Below, piece by piece: positions 27,725 to 37,304 of a stretch of DNA of 64,000 nt. The notes under the pieces are model-generated. The model was not told where the DNA came from and searched no databases. It saw only the letters and a list, made by a program, of their open reading frames with translations. Source of the DNA: Limoniibacter endophyticus (lineage in GTDB: Bacteria > Pseudomonadota > Alphaproteobacteria > Rhizobiales > Rhizobiaceae); contig NZ_BMZO01000011.1 in the NCBI RefSeq assembly GCF_014652835.1, forward strand, positions 62,001-126,000, given 5' to 3'. Every line of letters begins with the position of its first letter. Positions within the stretch are counted from its first letter, which is position 1. The translations under genes were made by a program, and so were the position numbers.

Positions 27725-27961
27725 ATTTGCTTCATCCCACTCGGTTCGCTTCCCCATCATACGTTTTGGGAAACGGCCTCGTCCGTGCATATGCTGATCG
27801 GACAACGGTGCTTCAAGCGCTGCCCCCGCGTTCGCATGCGCAGTCAATGATACAAATGCGGCATGGGTGCAAGCGTGCAACAGTAGCGACATGCCGTCGC
27901 GGTTGACGCCCCGCTGCAGATCGTCTTCAATCGATCATCTTTGCAGGAGGGAAGTCCGCCG

Positions 27962-28201
27962 ATGAATATACGTATAAAAAAACTGATCGGAACGGTGCTT
28001 CTCGTCGCCTTGGTTGTGATCTATGCGATCATGGCAACTGCAATTGCCGTCGCACAGCTGGCCGAATCCGGTCCCGTCGCGCATATGCTCTATTTCCTGA
28101 CCACCGGGCTGCTCTGGGTCCTTCCCGCCATGGGAATCATCAAATGGATGGCAAGCGATCGGCGCGGGCTGAAGAAGGCGTCAGCCATTTCCGATCGCTA
28201 G
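27962..28201 (+). CDS. DUF2842 family membrane protein
   Basis: 79 residues with two transmembrane helices: KLIGTVLLVALVVIYAIMATAIAVAQLA and VAHMLYFLTTGLLWVLPAMGIIKWM. This matches DUF2842, an alphaproteobacterial inner-membrane family often near heme A synthase. The ATG at 27962 lies about ten bases after GGAGGGAAG. Function unknown; divergence from ctaA suggests a respiratory link. Confidence 0.82.
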   Translation: MNIRIKKLIGTVLLVALVVIYAIMATAIAVAQLAESGPVAHMLYFLTTGLLWVLPAMGIIKWMASDRRGLKKASAISDR

Positions 28202-28210
28202 GCCGATGAA

Positions 28211-29110
28211 TCAAATTTCGGCCCAGACAAGATAAGGCGTCGGATAACCCAGCTGGACCATCGAGTATTTCAATTCCATTGCGCGTTTGCGGTCCCGCAC
28301 GACCGAGATGCAAATCGAACAGCTTTTGTCTGCCAGCCGATGCAAGCCTTCCGCAGATGATGCGCCACATTCGATCACAACGACGTCATAAGCGACTGCC
28401 AGTGCATTCAGAATGATCGGCAGACGGTCTGCATCCCGCATCGCACGCTCGGGATCGACGCGGCCCAGCGGCACAATATGGGTATCCGAGTAGAGATCGG
28501 CATGGATTGCGTCAGCATAACGCGCGCTGCCGGACAGGAGGTCGGTGATGCCGGCCTTCACGCTACCTTCCAGGGTCGGACGTGCAATGACGCCTTCAGT
28601 GGTCATGTCTACGAGAACAACGCGGCCGCCCTTGTCTGCCCGTTCACGCGCATAGCGGATGGAAGCGGCGGAACCGCCCTCGCCATCGGGCGAAACAAAA
28701 AGGATGCGCTTTGTCTCTTCGTCCTCGAGCTTCCTGGCCGCCTCGGAAAGCTTGAGGACCGGATCAAGCTCTTCTGTAACAAGGTTGTCTCGTTTTATTT
28801 GAAGGGACTGAGTTACAGGACGCGGCTCCACCTTTTCAGCCGCTGGAATGTGGAGCTGAGTTTCTCCTCCGAATTCCTTGGGTTCATCCCGCGCCCTTAG
28901 ACGGCGACTGCGCATCGCAACCAGAGCCGCCATCAGGAGCGCAAACAGCGCAATGGCCGCTTCGACTAAAAGACCTTTCGTGAAAAGCCAGCCGATCACC
29001 GCCAATGCCACGATTGCCAGGATAAGAAAGATCGCAAAGACCAACGTCCTCAGCGAAGATGCAGCGCTCCCCTTTGGACTTTCGTCGTTCATTGCATTCT
29101 GCGCGCCCAT
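28211..29110 (-). CDS. Membrane-anchored MinD/CpsD-like protein with degenerate P-loop (exopolysaccharide-type)
   Basis: 299 residues. Two N-terminal transmembrane helices (LVFAIFLILAIVALAVIGWLF and VEAAIALFALLMAALVAM) are followed by a cytoplasmic alpha/beta domain resembling polysaccharide co-polymerase/BY-kinase ATPases (KRILFVSPDGEGGSAASIRYARERADKGGRVVLVDMTTEG, about 135-175; VVVIECGASSAEGL, about 245-258). The expected Walker A lysine (GKT/S) is absent: the loop reads SPDGEGGSAA. It is therefore either a non-catalytic scaffold or uses a different loop. Export and initial-transferase genes lie 3-5 kb away, suggesting a role in surface polysaccharide regulation. Confidence 0.65.
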   Translation of the reverse strand: MGAQNAMNDESPKGSAASSLRTLVFAIFLILAIVALAVIGWLFTKGLLVEAAIALFALLMAALVAMRSRRLRARDEPKEFGGETQLHIPAAEKVEPRPVTQSLQIKRDNLVTEELDPVLKLSEAARKLEDEETKRILFVSPDGEGGSAASIRYARERADKGGRVVLVDMTTEGVIARPTLEGSVKAGITDLLSGSARYADAIHADLYSDTHIVPLGRVDPERAMRDADRLPIILNALAVAYDVVVIECGASSAEGLHRLADKSCSICISVVRDRKRAMELKYSMVQLGYPTPYLVWAEI

Positions 29111-29281
29111 TCGTCGCTCCCGCCAATCATCGTGCGACTCGCTATGGCTTACAATTCTTTAAGAAACTCGAAAAATCCAGTGCGGCCACGTCTCACGGGG
29201 TTTCATAGGGCACCACGCCGACGGCCATATGCAACAGGCTGTGTGAAAACAGCCTGTTTTCCGGGCCCGCCCGGAAGAGGC

Positions 29282-29923
29282 CTATCTTTTGGCGATCTGA
29301 CTTATAAACAGATGAAGCGCTTGATGCATTGCCTCGGATGAAGGCTCGGTAACATTCCACTCTGGAAAATGTCCGTCGATTGCCATACGGGCCAAACCAT
29401 AGACCAGAGCACGGGCGCCGAGGACGAGGTCATCGAAATCCAGATCACCGACGATCTGGCCCCGCTCTCTGGCGTCGGTCAACAGATCGATCATCTGGCG
29501 ACGAATGGCCTCGTTCTGGTTCCTCAGGATCTCGGACGAATTGAAGTCGATCAGCGTTCGCGAACTGATGATCTCGAAATGCGTCGGGTTGGCAATGGCC
29601 CAACGCAGGTAACCATGGCCAATGGTCTCGAAGATCGCCAGTGGATCGGAACTGTCCGCGTTCGTGTGCGCCAGTGCGACGGCTTCGGTTAACCGGGTCA
29701 TCGCTTGCTCCGCGACGGCGGTCATCAAAGCCGTTTTGGAGCGGAAATGCCGAAACGGTGCACCGGGCGAAACACCGGCTCGCTTGGCGGCTTCACGCAC
29801 GGAGACATGCTCGACGCCGCGTTCCTCTATGATCTCTATTGTCGCAGCGACGAGCGCCTCGACGAGGTTCCCGTGGTGGTAGCGCTTGGCATGCGGGTCA
29901 TTTGTGGGCTGGTCTGTATCCAT
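29282..29923 (-). CDS. TetR/AcrR-family transcriptional regulator
   Basis: 213 residues with an N-terminal HTH (VEHVSVREAAKRAGVSPGAPFRHFRSKTALMTAVAEQAM, about 38-76) and a helical ligand-binding C-terminal domain typical of the TetR_C_13/WHG types. The gene is divergent from a secreted protein gene 100 bases away, and two similar palindromic sites lie in the gap. It most probably represses itself and that neighbour. Confidence 0.88.
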   Translation of the reverse strand: MDTDQPTNDPHAKRYHHGNLVEALVAATIEIIEERGVEHVSVREAAKRAGVSPGAPFRHFRSKTALMTAVAEQAMTRLTEAVALAHTNADSSDPLAIFETIGHGYLRWAIANPTHFEIISSRTLIDFNSSEILRNQNEAIRRQMIDLLTDARERGQIVGDLDFDDLVLGARALVYGLARMAIDGHFPEWNVTEPSSEAMHQALHLFISQIAKR

Positions 29924-29949
29924 GTCTGACGCTTAGCATGAAGGAGGCA

Positions 29950-29966
29950 TGTAATCATCGATTATT
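29950..29966. promoter_or_regulatory. Operator-like palindrome, copy 1 (TetR site)
   Basis: TGTAATC-ATC-GATTATT, an imperfect copy of the perfect palindrome 41 bases to the right. It is next to the TetR start codon and shares TGTAATC and GATTA with copy 2. Confidence 0.6.
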
Positions 29967-29990
29967 TTATTGCATATAGGCCGATTTCTG

Positions 29991-30007
29991 TGTAATCGTT
30001 GATTACA
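29991..30007. promoter_or_regulatory. Operator-like palindrome, copy 2 (TetR site)
   Basis: TGTAATC-GTT-GATTACA, a perfect 7-base inverted repeat with a 3-base spacer. It lies 18 bases before the start of the secreted protein gene at 30025. Spacing of 41 bases (about four helical turns) to copy 1 places both on one face of the DNA. Confidence 0.7.
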
Positions 30008-30024
30008 TCATCAGGAGGTTTTGC

Positions 30025-30471
30025 ATGCTCCGTTCTATCCTCGCAATCGGCCTGACATGTGCCGCCCTCTCGCTCTCCGCCGCGCAGGCTCAGGATAATC
30101 CGACACTTGAAATCGTCTGGCCCAAAGCTGGAACCACCGTTGCATTAGGTGACGATACGGAACGTGCGATCGGTGTTGTCGTCAGGAGCAACTTCAAGCT
30201 GCTTCCCGCCGGGCAATGCGGGGAAGACCGTCGATGTGGGCACGTCCATATGAAGATCGATCCCGACGGTGATACGTGCAATATTCCGGGTCGCCCCTAT
30301 AACAGCATGAACAGCGACTTCGGCGGCGATCTGATCAGGGCGCGCTTCGGCCACTGCCCCAGTGCGACCGGACGCCACGTCATCGGCATTCTGCTGGCCG
30401 ACGACCACCACCGGCCCATTCTTGTGAGCGGCAAGCCGGTGACGGCTCTGGTCGAGGTGACGACGAAATAA
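30025..30471 (+). CDS. Secreted periplasmic protein of unknown function
   Basis: 148 residues. A signal peptide (MLRSILAIGLTCAALSLSAAQAQ) is followed by a beta-rich domain with five Cys and His-rich segments (CGHVHMKIDPDGDTC and ILLADDHHRPILVSG). CAGGAGG six bases before the ATG is an excellent binding site. It may bind a metal through the clustered His/Asp residues, but that is speculative. It is divergent from, and presumably controlled by, the TetR regulator. No family recognised with certainty. Confidence 0.75.
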   Translation: MLRSILAIGLTCAALSLSAAQAQDNPTLEIVWPKAGTTVALGDDTERAIGVVVRSNFKLLPAGQCGEDRRCGHVHMKIDPDGDTCNIPGRPYNSMNSDFGGDLIRARFGHCPSATGRHVIGILLADDHHRPILVSGKPVTALVEVTTK

Positions 30472-30482
30472 CTATCGGAGCG

Positions 30483-31671
30483 GGCGGATGCGCTATGTTG
30501 CCGGGATGATCGCCATCAATCCATGCTTTTACCCGCCCAATCGATGATTATGTCGACGCGAATGCTCCAGTCAGGGTCATTAGACGCCTTCGTTGGCAAT
30601 CTGGACTTTGCGGCTCTCGGGTTTGATCGGGCCGTTCCTGCGAATATACGCCGGCCCAGCTATGATCCGCGCGACATGCTGCGCCCTTATATTTTCGGTT
30701 ATGTCAATGAACTGCGTTCATCGTGGAAACTCGAGCGGGAGTGCCACCGTAACCTCGAACTGATGTGGTTGCTACGCAGGCTTGCGCCGACTTCAAAACC
30801 ATCGCCGACTTTCGCCGTGACAACGGACCTGCCATCATTGCGGCGTGCCGGGCACTTGTCCTGCTATGCCGTGGCCAGGACCTGTTCCAGGGTAAACCGG
30901 TCGCGATCGACGGCTCGAAGTTCCGCGCGGCGGCAAGCTACAAGAAAGTACTTGGCAGAAAGTCGATCTGGATCGGCGAATTACTGCTTACCTTTCCAAC
31001 CTTGATGAGGCCGATACGGCAGAAGCGGACGATCGTCCGGAGGCGACTGCGAAGTTGCTGCTTGACCTGCAATCACGAAAGAAGGAACTCAACGCCCGGC
31101 GATCCGTCTTGGCGTTGAGGAACGCAGTTATGTAGGCGAAGACGATGCCCGCCCGACGGGAGTCAGGCATGGAAAGAAGCCGCCATCCGTCAAAGTACAG
31201 ACAGCAGTCGATACCGAAACGGGCCTCATTTTGCATCGTGAAGTGACGACGGAATTCAATGATACCCGGATGCTGCATCCCGTCGCCTTTGCTGCAAAAG
31301 AGGTTCTTGCGGGGAATTTGCTGACCTACGAGTCCCCGACAAAGAAAGGACTCCGGTTGGTTTACGAGGCGCAGGCACAGTCCTGCGCAAACTGCCCACT
31401 GGAAAGCAGATGCACCGCCAGTCGTCGCCGTACCATCGCACGGCAGTCATGAGGACGCCCTCGAACGGATGAACCAACGCGTTGAAGCCGACCGTGATCT
31501 CATGCGGCAGCGGCGATGCTCGGTCGAACACCCTTTCGGTACGATCAAGCGTATGACGGCGGCGGACGCTTCCTCACACGTAACCTCAAGGGCACAAAGA
31601 CCGAAATGGCGCTCTCGGTCATCGCCTATAATCTGCTGCGCCGCATCAACATCCAGGCAGCGGCCAGCTGA
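30483..31671 (+). pseudogene. Degenerate IS1182-family transposase
   Basis: Pieces of one transposase occur in three frames. SMLLPAQ then DDYVDANAPVRVI lie near 30523; DAFVGNLDFAALGFDRAVPA to LMWLLRRLAP run to about 30790. FKTIADFRRDNGPAIIAACR to AIDGSKFRAAASYKK continue from about 30792. VKVQTAVDTETGLILHREVTTEF to ANCPLESRCTAS run from 31190, then RMNQRVEADRDLMRQRR to VEHPFGTIKRM. NLKGTKTEMALSVIAYNLLRRIN ends at the stop at 31669. At least four frameshifts mean it is inactive. I could not identify terminal inverted repeats or a target duplication. Confidence 0.82.
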
Positions 31672-31851
31672 TCTTCAGCGCAAGAGACGCTTCGTTCGGA
31701 AACGGAACCTCTCTATTCTCACGCAGCCTGGCGATCGGGGCCGCTGCGTCAGCTTCCCCGCAATTCTACCTGTTACGCGCTCCCCTGCTCCATGCTTAGC
31801 TTGATAACGTAAAGTCACTTTCAGGTTCATCTTGATTGCGAAGGAGAGAAC

Positions 31852-32346
31852 ATGCCGCTTGAGCAGATTATCCTCAGGAACGTGGATTACACGCCGCTGC
31901 ACCTCGTCATCGTTGAAGACAACGGACGTCATCACACGCTGAGCCTGATGAAAGGGCAACAATTCATTATCAATGTCATCGAGACGCTCCACGGCTACAA
32001 TTTTGAGGCGCAGCAAAGGCTCGAAGGTCGCAGCATTCCAGTCTCCAAGCTTGATCTGAACGCGGGCGACAAGGCAGATGATCTCATTTTCGGAAGCAGC
32101 GGCTCAATCCACTATTACGAGCGTTCCACCCTCTTCGGACGAAATTGGCTCGCCTCTGTGGATACGGGGGAATTCCGATCCCATATCACCGATGATGACG
32201 GGATCAACAAAAGCGGTTCCGCCTATCTCACCCAGCGCCCGCAGGACAATGGTCTCGTCATCAATGTTCACAGCACGGAGAGCGGCAATCTGTCGGCGCT
32301 TCTAGAAGCGCCCACAGCGCCACCGGAATATGAGATAGCCGCCTAG
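31852..32346 (+). CDS. Hypothetical protein next to polysaccharide export genes
   Basis: 164-residue soluble, acidic protein beginning MPLEQIILRNVDYTPLHLVI. It looks all-beta, with short alternating hydrophobic strands (LHLVIVEDNGRHHTLSLMKGQQFIINVIETLHG). GGAGAG lies a few bases upstream. No signal peptide or membrane helix. I do not recognise a family. It sits between the decayed transposase and the Wza-like lipoprotein gene in the same direction. Confidence 0.65.
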   Translation: MPLEQIILRNVDYTPLHLVIVEDNGRHHTLSLMKGQQFIINVIETLHGYNFEAQQRLEGRSIPVSKLDLNAGDKADDLIFGSSGSIHYYERSTLFGRNWLASVDTGEFRSHITDDDGINKSGSAYLTQRPQDNGLVINVHSTESGNLSALLEAPTAPPEYEIAA

Positions 32347-32521
32347 AGCTATCGCCGTATCTTTCTGCGGCCTGCCCGCGATCAGGGAGCGCAGGTTTAT
32401 ATTTCTACGCCGCCGAAATTCTCCAGAAGAACCGCTGAATTTACCCGGCATTAACCTTGATAGACGAAATCTATGACAAATAACTGTTCAAGTTTCGTCT
32501 ATCAAAGGTAGCGCGTTTCTC

Positions 32522-33085
32522 ATGAAATTCCCGGTAGCTCTCAGTCTGGCAATTGGCGTTTCCATCGCCCTTTCCGCCTGTTCAAGCTATCGCCCGGCAC
32601 CTCCTGCCTTCCATGAGGCACTTAATGCTCCGTATCGCCTCGGCGCAGGCGATCGAATCCGCGTTACGGTTTTCGAACAGGACAGCCTCACCAACACCTA
32701 CGTCGTCGATCAGGGCGGCTATATCGCCTTCCCGTTGGTTGGCGCCATTGCAGCCCGGGGAAAGACGGTCAAGCAGATCGAGCAAGGCCTCGCTTTTTCG
32801 CTTGCAAACGGCTTTTTACGTAATCCGGACGTCTCAGTCGAGATAGATACATACCGTCCCGTCTTCGTCATGGGCGAAGTCGGTTCGTCCGGCCAATACT
32901 CCTACGTTCCCGGCATGACCGCGCAAAAGGCCATTGCATCGGCTGGCGGGTTCTCGCCACGCGCCAATCAGACGGATGTCGATATCACCCGCGATATAAA
33001 TGGCGAGGTAATGACCGGACGGGTGCGGATCACTGATCCGCTGCTTCCCGGCGATACTGTCTATGTTCGTGAAAGGCTCTTCTGA
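32522..33085 (+). CDS. Polysaccharide biosynthesis/export lipoprotein, Wza/ExoF-like
   Basis: 187 residues with a lipoprotein signal (ALSLAIGVSIALSAC, Cys at about 20). A Poly_export domain follows (YRLGAGDRIRVTVFEQDSLTNTYVVDQGGYIAFPLVGAIAARGKT, about 40-85) with SLBB-like repeats (VFVMGEVGSSGQYSYVPGMTAQKAIASAGGFSPRA). It is shorter than Wza, as in many Rhizobiales versions. It would form the outer-membrane/periplasmic part of a polysaccharide exporter. The sugar-transferase gene is 200 bases downstream. Confidence 0.88.
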   Translation: MKFPVALSLAIGVSIALSACSSYRPAPPAFHEALNAPYRLGAGDRIRVTVFEQDSLTNTYVVDQGGYIAFPLVGAIAARGKTVKQIEQGLAFSLANGFLRNPDVSVEIDTYRPVFVMGEVGSSGQYSYVPGMTAQKAIASAGGFSPRANQTDVDITRDINGEVMTGRVRITDPLLPGDTVYVRERLF

Positions 33086-33287
33086 TCGTTGAGAGACAAG
33101 GCCGTCCTCCACGGCTCCAGTTGCGGGATCCCAGGTAGTGCGTGGCCCGCCCCCTAACGACCCGGCAAGCGTGGCTTTCCGGGTCGTTTCTTTCGCTCTA
33201 GCATTCACCAAACCGCCAGTTTCATCTTTCCTTGCGTCAGGTTTCGACGCATTGTGACGTCACGGTCGTACATTGCAGGGGAACAGA

Positions 33288-34811
33288 TTGGTACGCGAAG
33301 AGAATTTCCGTCGGTTCATCAGTCATGGCGATGCAGCCAGACCCAGGGCGGAAGAGGTTCAACTCAACGAAATCGCCAAACAGGTCGCCGCGCAATATCG
33401 CAATGACACGCTTTCACCATCCATGGTCAGCGGTCTCCTGCGCATCTATGAATTCCTGTTGATCGCAGCCTCCGGCTTCCTCGTCTTCTACCATTATGTC
33501 GGGGTTCCTGGACCTCTGACCGCTTATTATTTCGGTGCGATACTATGCTGCGCATCTCTCAGCGTTGCATTGCTCGAATTCGCAAGGTGCTATTCCGTGC
33601 ACTCCCTGTTTCACCCCTTCAGGCGGATTGGCCTGGTGGCGGGCCTGCTTGCGCTTTCCTTCGCCCTGCTTGCTGTAATCGGCTTCTTTCTAAAGATTTC
33701 CGACGTTTTCTCGCGTGTCTGGCTTGCGGGATGGTTCGCCATGTCGCTCATCAGCGTAGGTACAAGCCGGATCATCCTTTCCCGCCTTTTTCAACGCTGG
33801 GCGCGCAACGGGCGCATTGAGCGCCGCGCCGTCATCGTCGGAGGCGGCAAGAATGCGGAAACTCTCATCAGGGCGCTTGAGGAACAGCCCTACAACGACA
33901 TCCGCATATGCGGCATGTTCGACGATCGCGATGACCGACGCTCTCCGCCACTTGTCGCTGGCTATCCGAAGCTGGGGACGGTTTCGGAATTGATCGAATT
34001 CGCCCGCATCGCCCATATCGACCTGCTGATCGTGGCGATCCCAATCACGGCAGAAGAGCGCGTGCTGACAATGCTGAAGAAGCTCTGGGTGCTGCCGGTG
34101 GACATTCGGCTTTCGGCCCATTCGACCGAGCTGACCTTCCGCCCCCGTGCATATTCCTATATTGGCGCCGTACCGATGCTCGATGTCATGGACAAGCCAA
34201 TCAACGACTGGGATTCAGTTGCCAAGCGCATCTTCGATATTGTCTTCTCGCTGATCGGCATCATCCTTTTCTCACCGATCATGGTCGCCACGGCAATTGC
34301 CATCAAGCTCGACAGCAAGGGGCCGATCCTCTTCAAACAGAAGCGCCACGGCTTCAACAATGAAGAGATCGACGTCTATAAGTTCCGCTCCATGTACACG
34401 GAGATGAGCGATCCGACCGCCAAGAAGGCTGTGACCAGGAACGATCCGCGCGTGACGCGTGTTGGACGCATCATTCGCAAGACGTCGATCGACGAGCTGC
34501 CGCAATTCTTCAATGCTCTGCTGGGCTCGCTTTCATTGGTCGGCCCACGCCCACATGCAGTCAGCGCGCAGACGCACAACCTGCTCTATAACGAGGTTAT
34601 CGACGGCTATTTCGCCCGCCACCGCGTCAAACCAGGTGTGACTGGCTGGGCGCAGATCAATGGCTTCCGCGGTGAAATGGACACTAATGAGAAGATCCGT
34701 CTGCGCACCGAATACGACCTGTTCTATATCGAGAACTGGTCGCTCTGGTTCGATTTGAAGATTCTCGTTCTCACACCGGTTCGCCTTTTGAACACGGAAA
34801 ATGCCTACTGA
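33288..34811 (+). CDS. Undecaprenyl-phosphate sugar phosphotransferase (WcaJ/ExoY-type polyprenyl transferase)
   Basis: About 507 residues. Four or five N-terminal transmembrane helices ([57 protein letters not shown]) are followed by a Rossmann-like middle domain ([20 protein letters not shown]). The C-terminal bacterial sugar transferase domain has [57 protein letters not shown]. It starts polysaccharide synthesis by loading a sugar-1-phosphate onto the lipid carrier. No ATG is near the N-terminus; TTG at 33288 after AGGGGA is the best start (TTG 33273 also possible). Confidence 0.9.
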   Translation: MVREENFRRFISHGDAARPRAEEVQLNEIAKQVAAQYRNDTLSPSMVSGLLRIYEFLLIAASGFLVFYHYVGVPGPLTAYYFGAILCCASLSVALLEFARCYSVHSLFHPFRRIGLVAGLLALSFALLAVIGFFLKISDVFSRVWLAGWFAMSLISVGTSRIILSRLFQRWARNGRIERRAVIVGGGKNAETLIRALEEQPYNDIRICGMFDDRDDRRSPPLVAGYPKLGTVSELIEFARIAHIDLLIVAIPITAEERVLTMLKKLWVLPVDIRLSAHSTELTFRPRAYSYIGAVPMLDVMDKPINDWDSVAKRIFDIVFSLIGIILFSPIMVATAIAIKLDSKGPILFKQKRHGFNNEEIDVYKFRSMYTEMSDPTAKKAVTRNDPRVTRVGRIIRKTSIDELPQFFNALLGSLSLVGPRPHAVSAQTHNLLYNEVIDGYFARHRVKPGVTGWAQINGFRGEMDTNEKIRLRTEYDLFYIENWSLWFDLKILVLTPVRLLNTENAY

Positions 34812-34961
34812 TTGCATATGTTTACAGCAATTGACTGAGACTCATATTCATCTAATCGATTTGCACGCGCAAACAGCGTTGCGCGCTCTTGCGAAGTTTT
34901 CACGCGAGTGTAATCGAAGTGCGAAATAGCTTCCAATGATGGTAATCGCGGAGAATATTGC

Positions 34962-35972
34962 ATGCGCACGACCCTAAGCCAGTTTCTCATCGAGCAGCAG
35001 CGCAAGGAGGGCGTCATTCCACCGGAACTGCGCCTGCTGATCGAAATCGTGGCGCGTGCCTGCAAGGTGATCGCCCACAATGTCAACAAAGGTGCAATTT
35101 CCGGTACGCTTGGCTCGCTCGGCACGGAGAATGTTCAGGGCGAAGTACAGAAGAAGCTTGACGTTATCGCCAACGAGATTCTCATCCAGACCAATGAATG
35201 GGGCGGGCATCTCGCGGCGCTCGCTTCAGAGGAAATGGAAGCCATACATCCGATCCCGAATCGCTATCCGAAGGGCGAATATCTGCTGGTCTATGATCCG
35301 ATCGACGGCTCCAGCAATATCGATGTGAATGGCTGCGTCGGAACGATCTTTTCGGTCCTGAAAGCTCCCGCTGATTCCACCGGGCGCGAGATGCAGGAGA
35401 AAGATTTCCTCCAGGCCGGCTCCAGGCAGGTCGCTGCCGGCTATACGATCTATGGCCCGCAAACGCTGCTCATCCTCACTGTCGGCACCGGTGTCTATGT
35501 CTTCGCGCTCGATCGCGAACTCGGTTCCTGGATCATGGTGGAGGAAAAGCTCACCATTCCGGAAGACACAAATGAATTCTCGATCAATATGTCGAACCAG
35601 CGCCATTGGCACGCGCCGGTTGCGAAATATATCGACGAATGCCTCGCCGGCAGGGAAGGCCCTCGCGGCCGTGATTTCAACATGCGCTGGTGCGCCTCGA
35701 TGGTGGCGGACGTGCATCGCATTCTGACGCGCGGTGGTATCTTCATGTATCCGGCTGATCGCCGGGAGAAGGTCAAGAGCGGCAAGCTGCGCCTCATGTA
35801 TGAGGCCAATCCGATGGCCTTCATCATCGAGCAGGCGGGTGGCGTCGCCACCGACGGAACCAATCGCATCCTCGAAATCGCTCCCGTCGGCCTGCATCAG
35901 CGCACAGGCGTAGTGCTTGGCTCGAGGAACGAAGTCGAGCGCGTCCGCGATCTGCACCGCGAACTGGTCTAA
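34962..35972 (+). CDS. fbp: Class 1 fructose-1,6-bisphosphatase
   Basis: 336 residues. Metal-binding and catalytic motifs are [18 protein letters not shown] (about 80-97), [21 protein letters not shown] (about 110-130) and [22 protein letters not shown] (about 276-297). It hydrolyses fructose-1,6-bisphosphate in gluconeogenesis. Single gene with its own terminator at 36021. Confidence 0.95.
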   Translation: MRTTLSQFLIEQQRKEGVIPPELRLLIEIVARACKVIAHNVNKGAISGTLGSLGTENVQGEVQKKLDVIANEILIQTNEWGGHLAALASEEMEAIHPIPNRYPKGEYLLVYDPIDGSSNIDVNGCVGTIFSVLKAPADSTGREMQEKDFLQAGSRQVAAGYTIYGPQTLLILTVGTGVYVFALDRELGSWIMVEEKLTIPEDTNEFSINMSNQRHWHAPVAKYIDECLAGREGPRGRDFNMRWCASMVADVHRILTRGGIFMYPADRREKVKSGKLRLMYEANPMAFIIEQAGGVATDGTNRILEIAPVGLHQRTGVVLGSRNEVERVRDLHRELV

Positions 35973-36020
35973 ACCCGGGAGTTGTCGCAACAAAGCGGCT
36001 CTTTACGGCACGATACCGGA

Positions 36021-36057
36021 GATGAGGGGCGGGTGAGCACCCGCCTCATCTGTCTTT
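36021..36057 (+). terminator. Rho-independent terminator after fbp
   Basis: GATGAGG-GCGGGTG and CACCCGC-CTCATC form a long GC-rich stem with a small loop and one bulged base, followed by TGTCTTT. Confidence 0.8.
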
Positions 36058-36318
36058 AAGACCGGCAGTAATCTGTCCGCGGAATGACCGGTTTGTCGGG
36101 TTTTCTTCCTCCTAAAAATACACGAACAGGCAAACCACCGACCTTCTCCAGGTTGGACGACGAGGTTGTCGCCGCAACTCCTGGCTCGCGTTTTTTGAGT
36201 ACCTGGCACAGACAATCCGTAACTTTCCTACCGTCACGGTTTTCATCAACGTCCATGTGTGATTGAAGACACCGTCCTTACGCACATAAATCACTCCACC
36301 CGACCGGACTTTTCGCCC

Positions 36319-36951
36319 ATGACTTACGCCGTCAAAGAACTATTCAAGACATTGCAGGGCGAAGGCGCGCAGGCCGGGCGCACCTCCGTCTTCTGCCGCT
36401 TTGCTGGCTGCAATCTGTGGAGCGGACGCGAACAGGATCGCGACAACGCCGTCTGCACCTTCTGCGACACTGATTTCGTCGGTACGGACGGTCCCGGCGG
36501 AGGCAAGTTCAAGACGGCGGAGCAACTCGCGCAAAGAATCTCCGATTGCTGGGGCGAGAGCAAGCATCGGCGTTATGTCGTGTTCACCGGAGGCGAGCCG
36601 CTATTGCAGCTGGACGGAGCCTTGATCAACGCTGTGCACGCGCACGGCTTTGAAATTGCCGTTGAAACCAACGGCACTATTCCGGCACCTGACGGAATAG
36701 ACTGGATCTGCGTCAGTCCGAAAGCGGATAGCAAGATCGTGCAGCGCAAGGGCGACGAATTGAAGCTCGTCTTTCCGCAAACGGGCGTCGACCCGAAGCG
36801 CTTTGTCGATTTCGACTTTCAACACCACTTCCTGCAACCACTGGACGGTCCCGACCTGGCGGGGAATACTATTGCCACCACCGAATATTGTCTGGCACAC
36901 CCGCAGTGGCGTTTGAGCCTGCAAACCCATAAACTAATTGGAATCCCATGA
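36319..36951 (+). CDS. queE: 7-carboxy-7-deazaguanine synthase
   Basis: 210-residue radical-SAM enzyme converting 6-carboxytetrahydropterin to 7-carboxy-7-deazaguanine. The cluster motif is the variant C-x14-C-x2-C (AGCNLWSGREQDRDNAVC then TFC), as in a known QueE subgroup, plus FTGGEPLLQLD (about 92-102) and the N-terminal KELFKTLQGEGAQAGRTSVFCR. The ATG at 36319 fits the family start; a longer frame to 36259 has no family match. First gene of queE-queD-queC. No preQ1 riboswitch is recognisable in the 260 bases upstream. Confidence 0.93.
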   Translation: MTYAVKELFKTLQGEGAQAGRTSVFCRFAGCNLWSGREQDRDNAVCTFCDTDFVGTDGPGGGKFKTAEQLAQRISDCWGESKHRRYVVFTGGEPLLQLDGALINAVHAHGFEIAVETNGTIPAPDGIDWICVSPKADSKIVQRKGDELKLVFPQTGVDPKRFVDFDFQHHFLQPLDGPDLAGNTIATTEYCLAHPQWRLSLQTHKLIGIP

Positions 36952-37304
36952 AGATCACGCAATCCTTTACGTTCGAGGCAGCCCATCATCTGCCCAATGT
37001 GCCCCAAACGCATCGCTGCCATCGGATGCATGGTCACTCCTATCGGGTCGAGCTGCAACTTGAGGGCCCCGTCGATCCGCAGAGTGGCTTCGTTGTGGAT
37101 TTTTTTGACGTGGAGAAAGCATTCGGTCCTCTTCTTTCGCAGCTCGATCATCATACGCTGAATGACATCGAAGGGCTGAAGAACCCTACTGCCGAAAACA
37201 TTTCGATCTGGATATGGGAGCGTACCAAACCGCTCCTGCCGCAACTCGTCCAGGTCAGGGTCTTTGAAACGTCGATGTGCTGGGCCGAATATGATGGCCA
37301 ATAA
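36948..37304 (+). CDS. queD: 6-carboxytetrahydropterin synthase
   Basis: 118 residues. Zinc ligands and catalytic residues lie in [29 protein letters not shown] (about 7-35) and the C-terminal [10 protein letters not shown] (catalytic Glu). Converts dihydroneopterin triphosphate to 6-carboxytetrahydropterin, the substrate of QueE. It overlaps queE by four bases (ATGA). Confidence 0.95.
   Translation: MKITQSFTFEAAHHLPNVPQTHRCHRMHGHSYRVELQLEGPVDPQSGFVVDFFDVEKAFGPLLSQLDHHTLNDIEGLKNPTAENISIWIWERTKPLLPQLVQVRVFETSMCWAEYDGQ

Noticed and set aside
36058-36318. A preQ1 riboswitch before queE
   Set aside because: I looked for the CACC-containing loop and the A-rich tail of preQ1-I and saw neither; the stretch has no clear aptamer.
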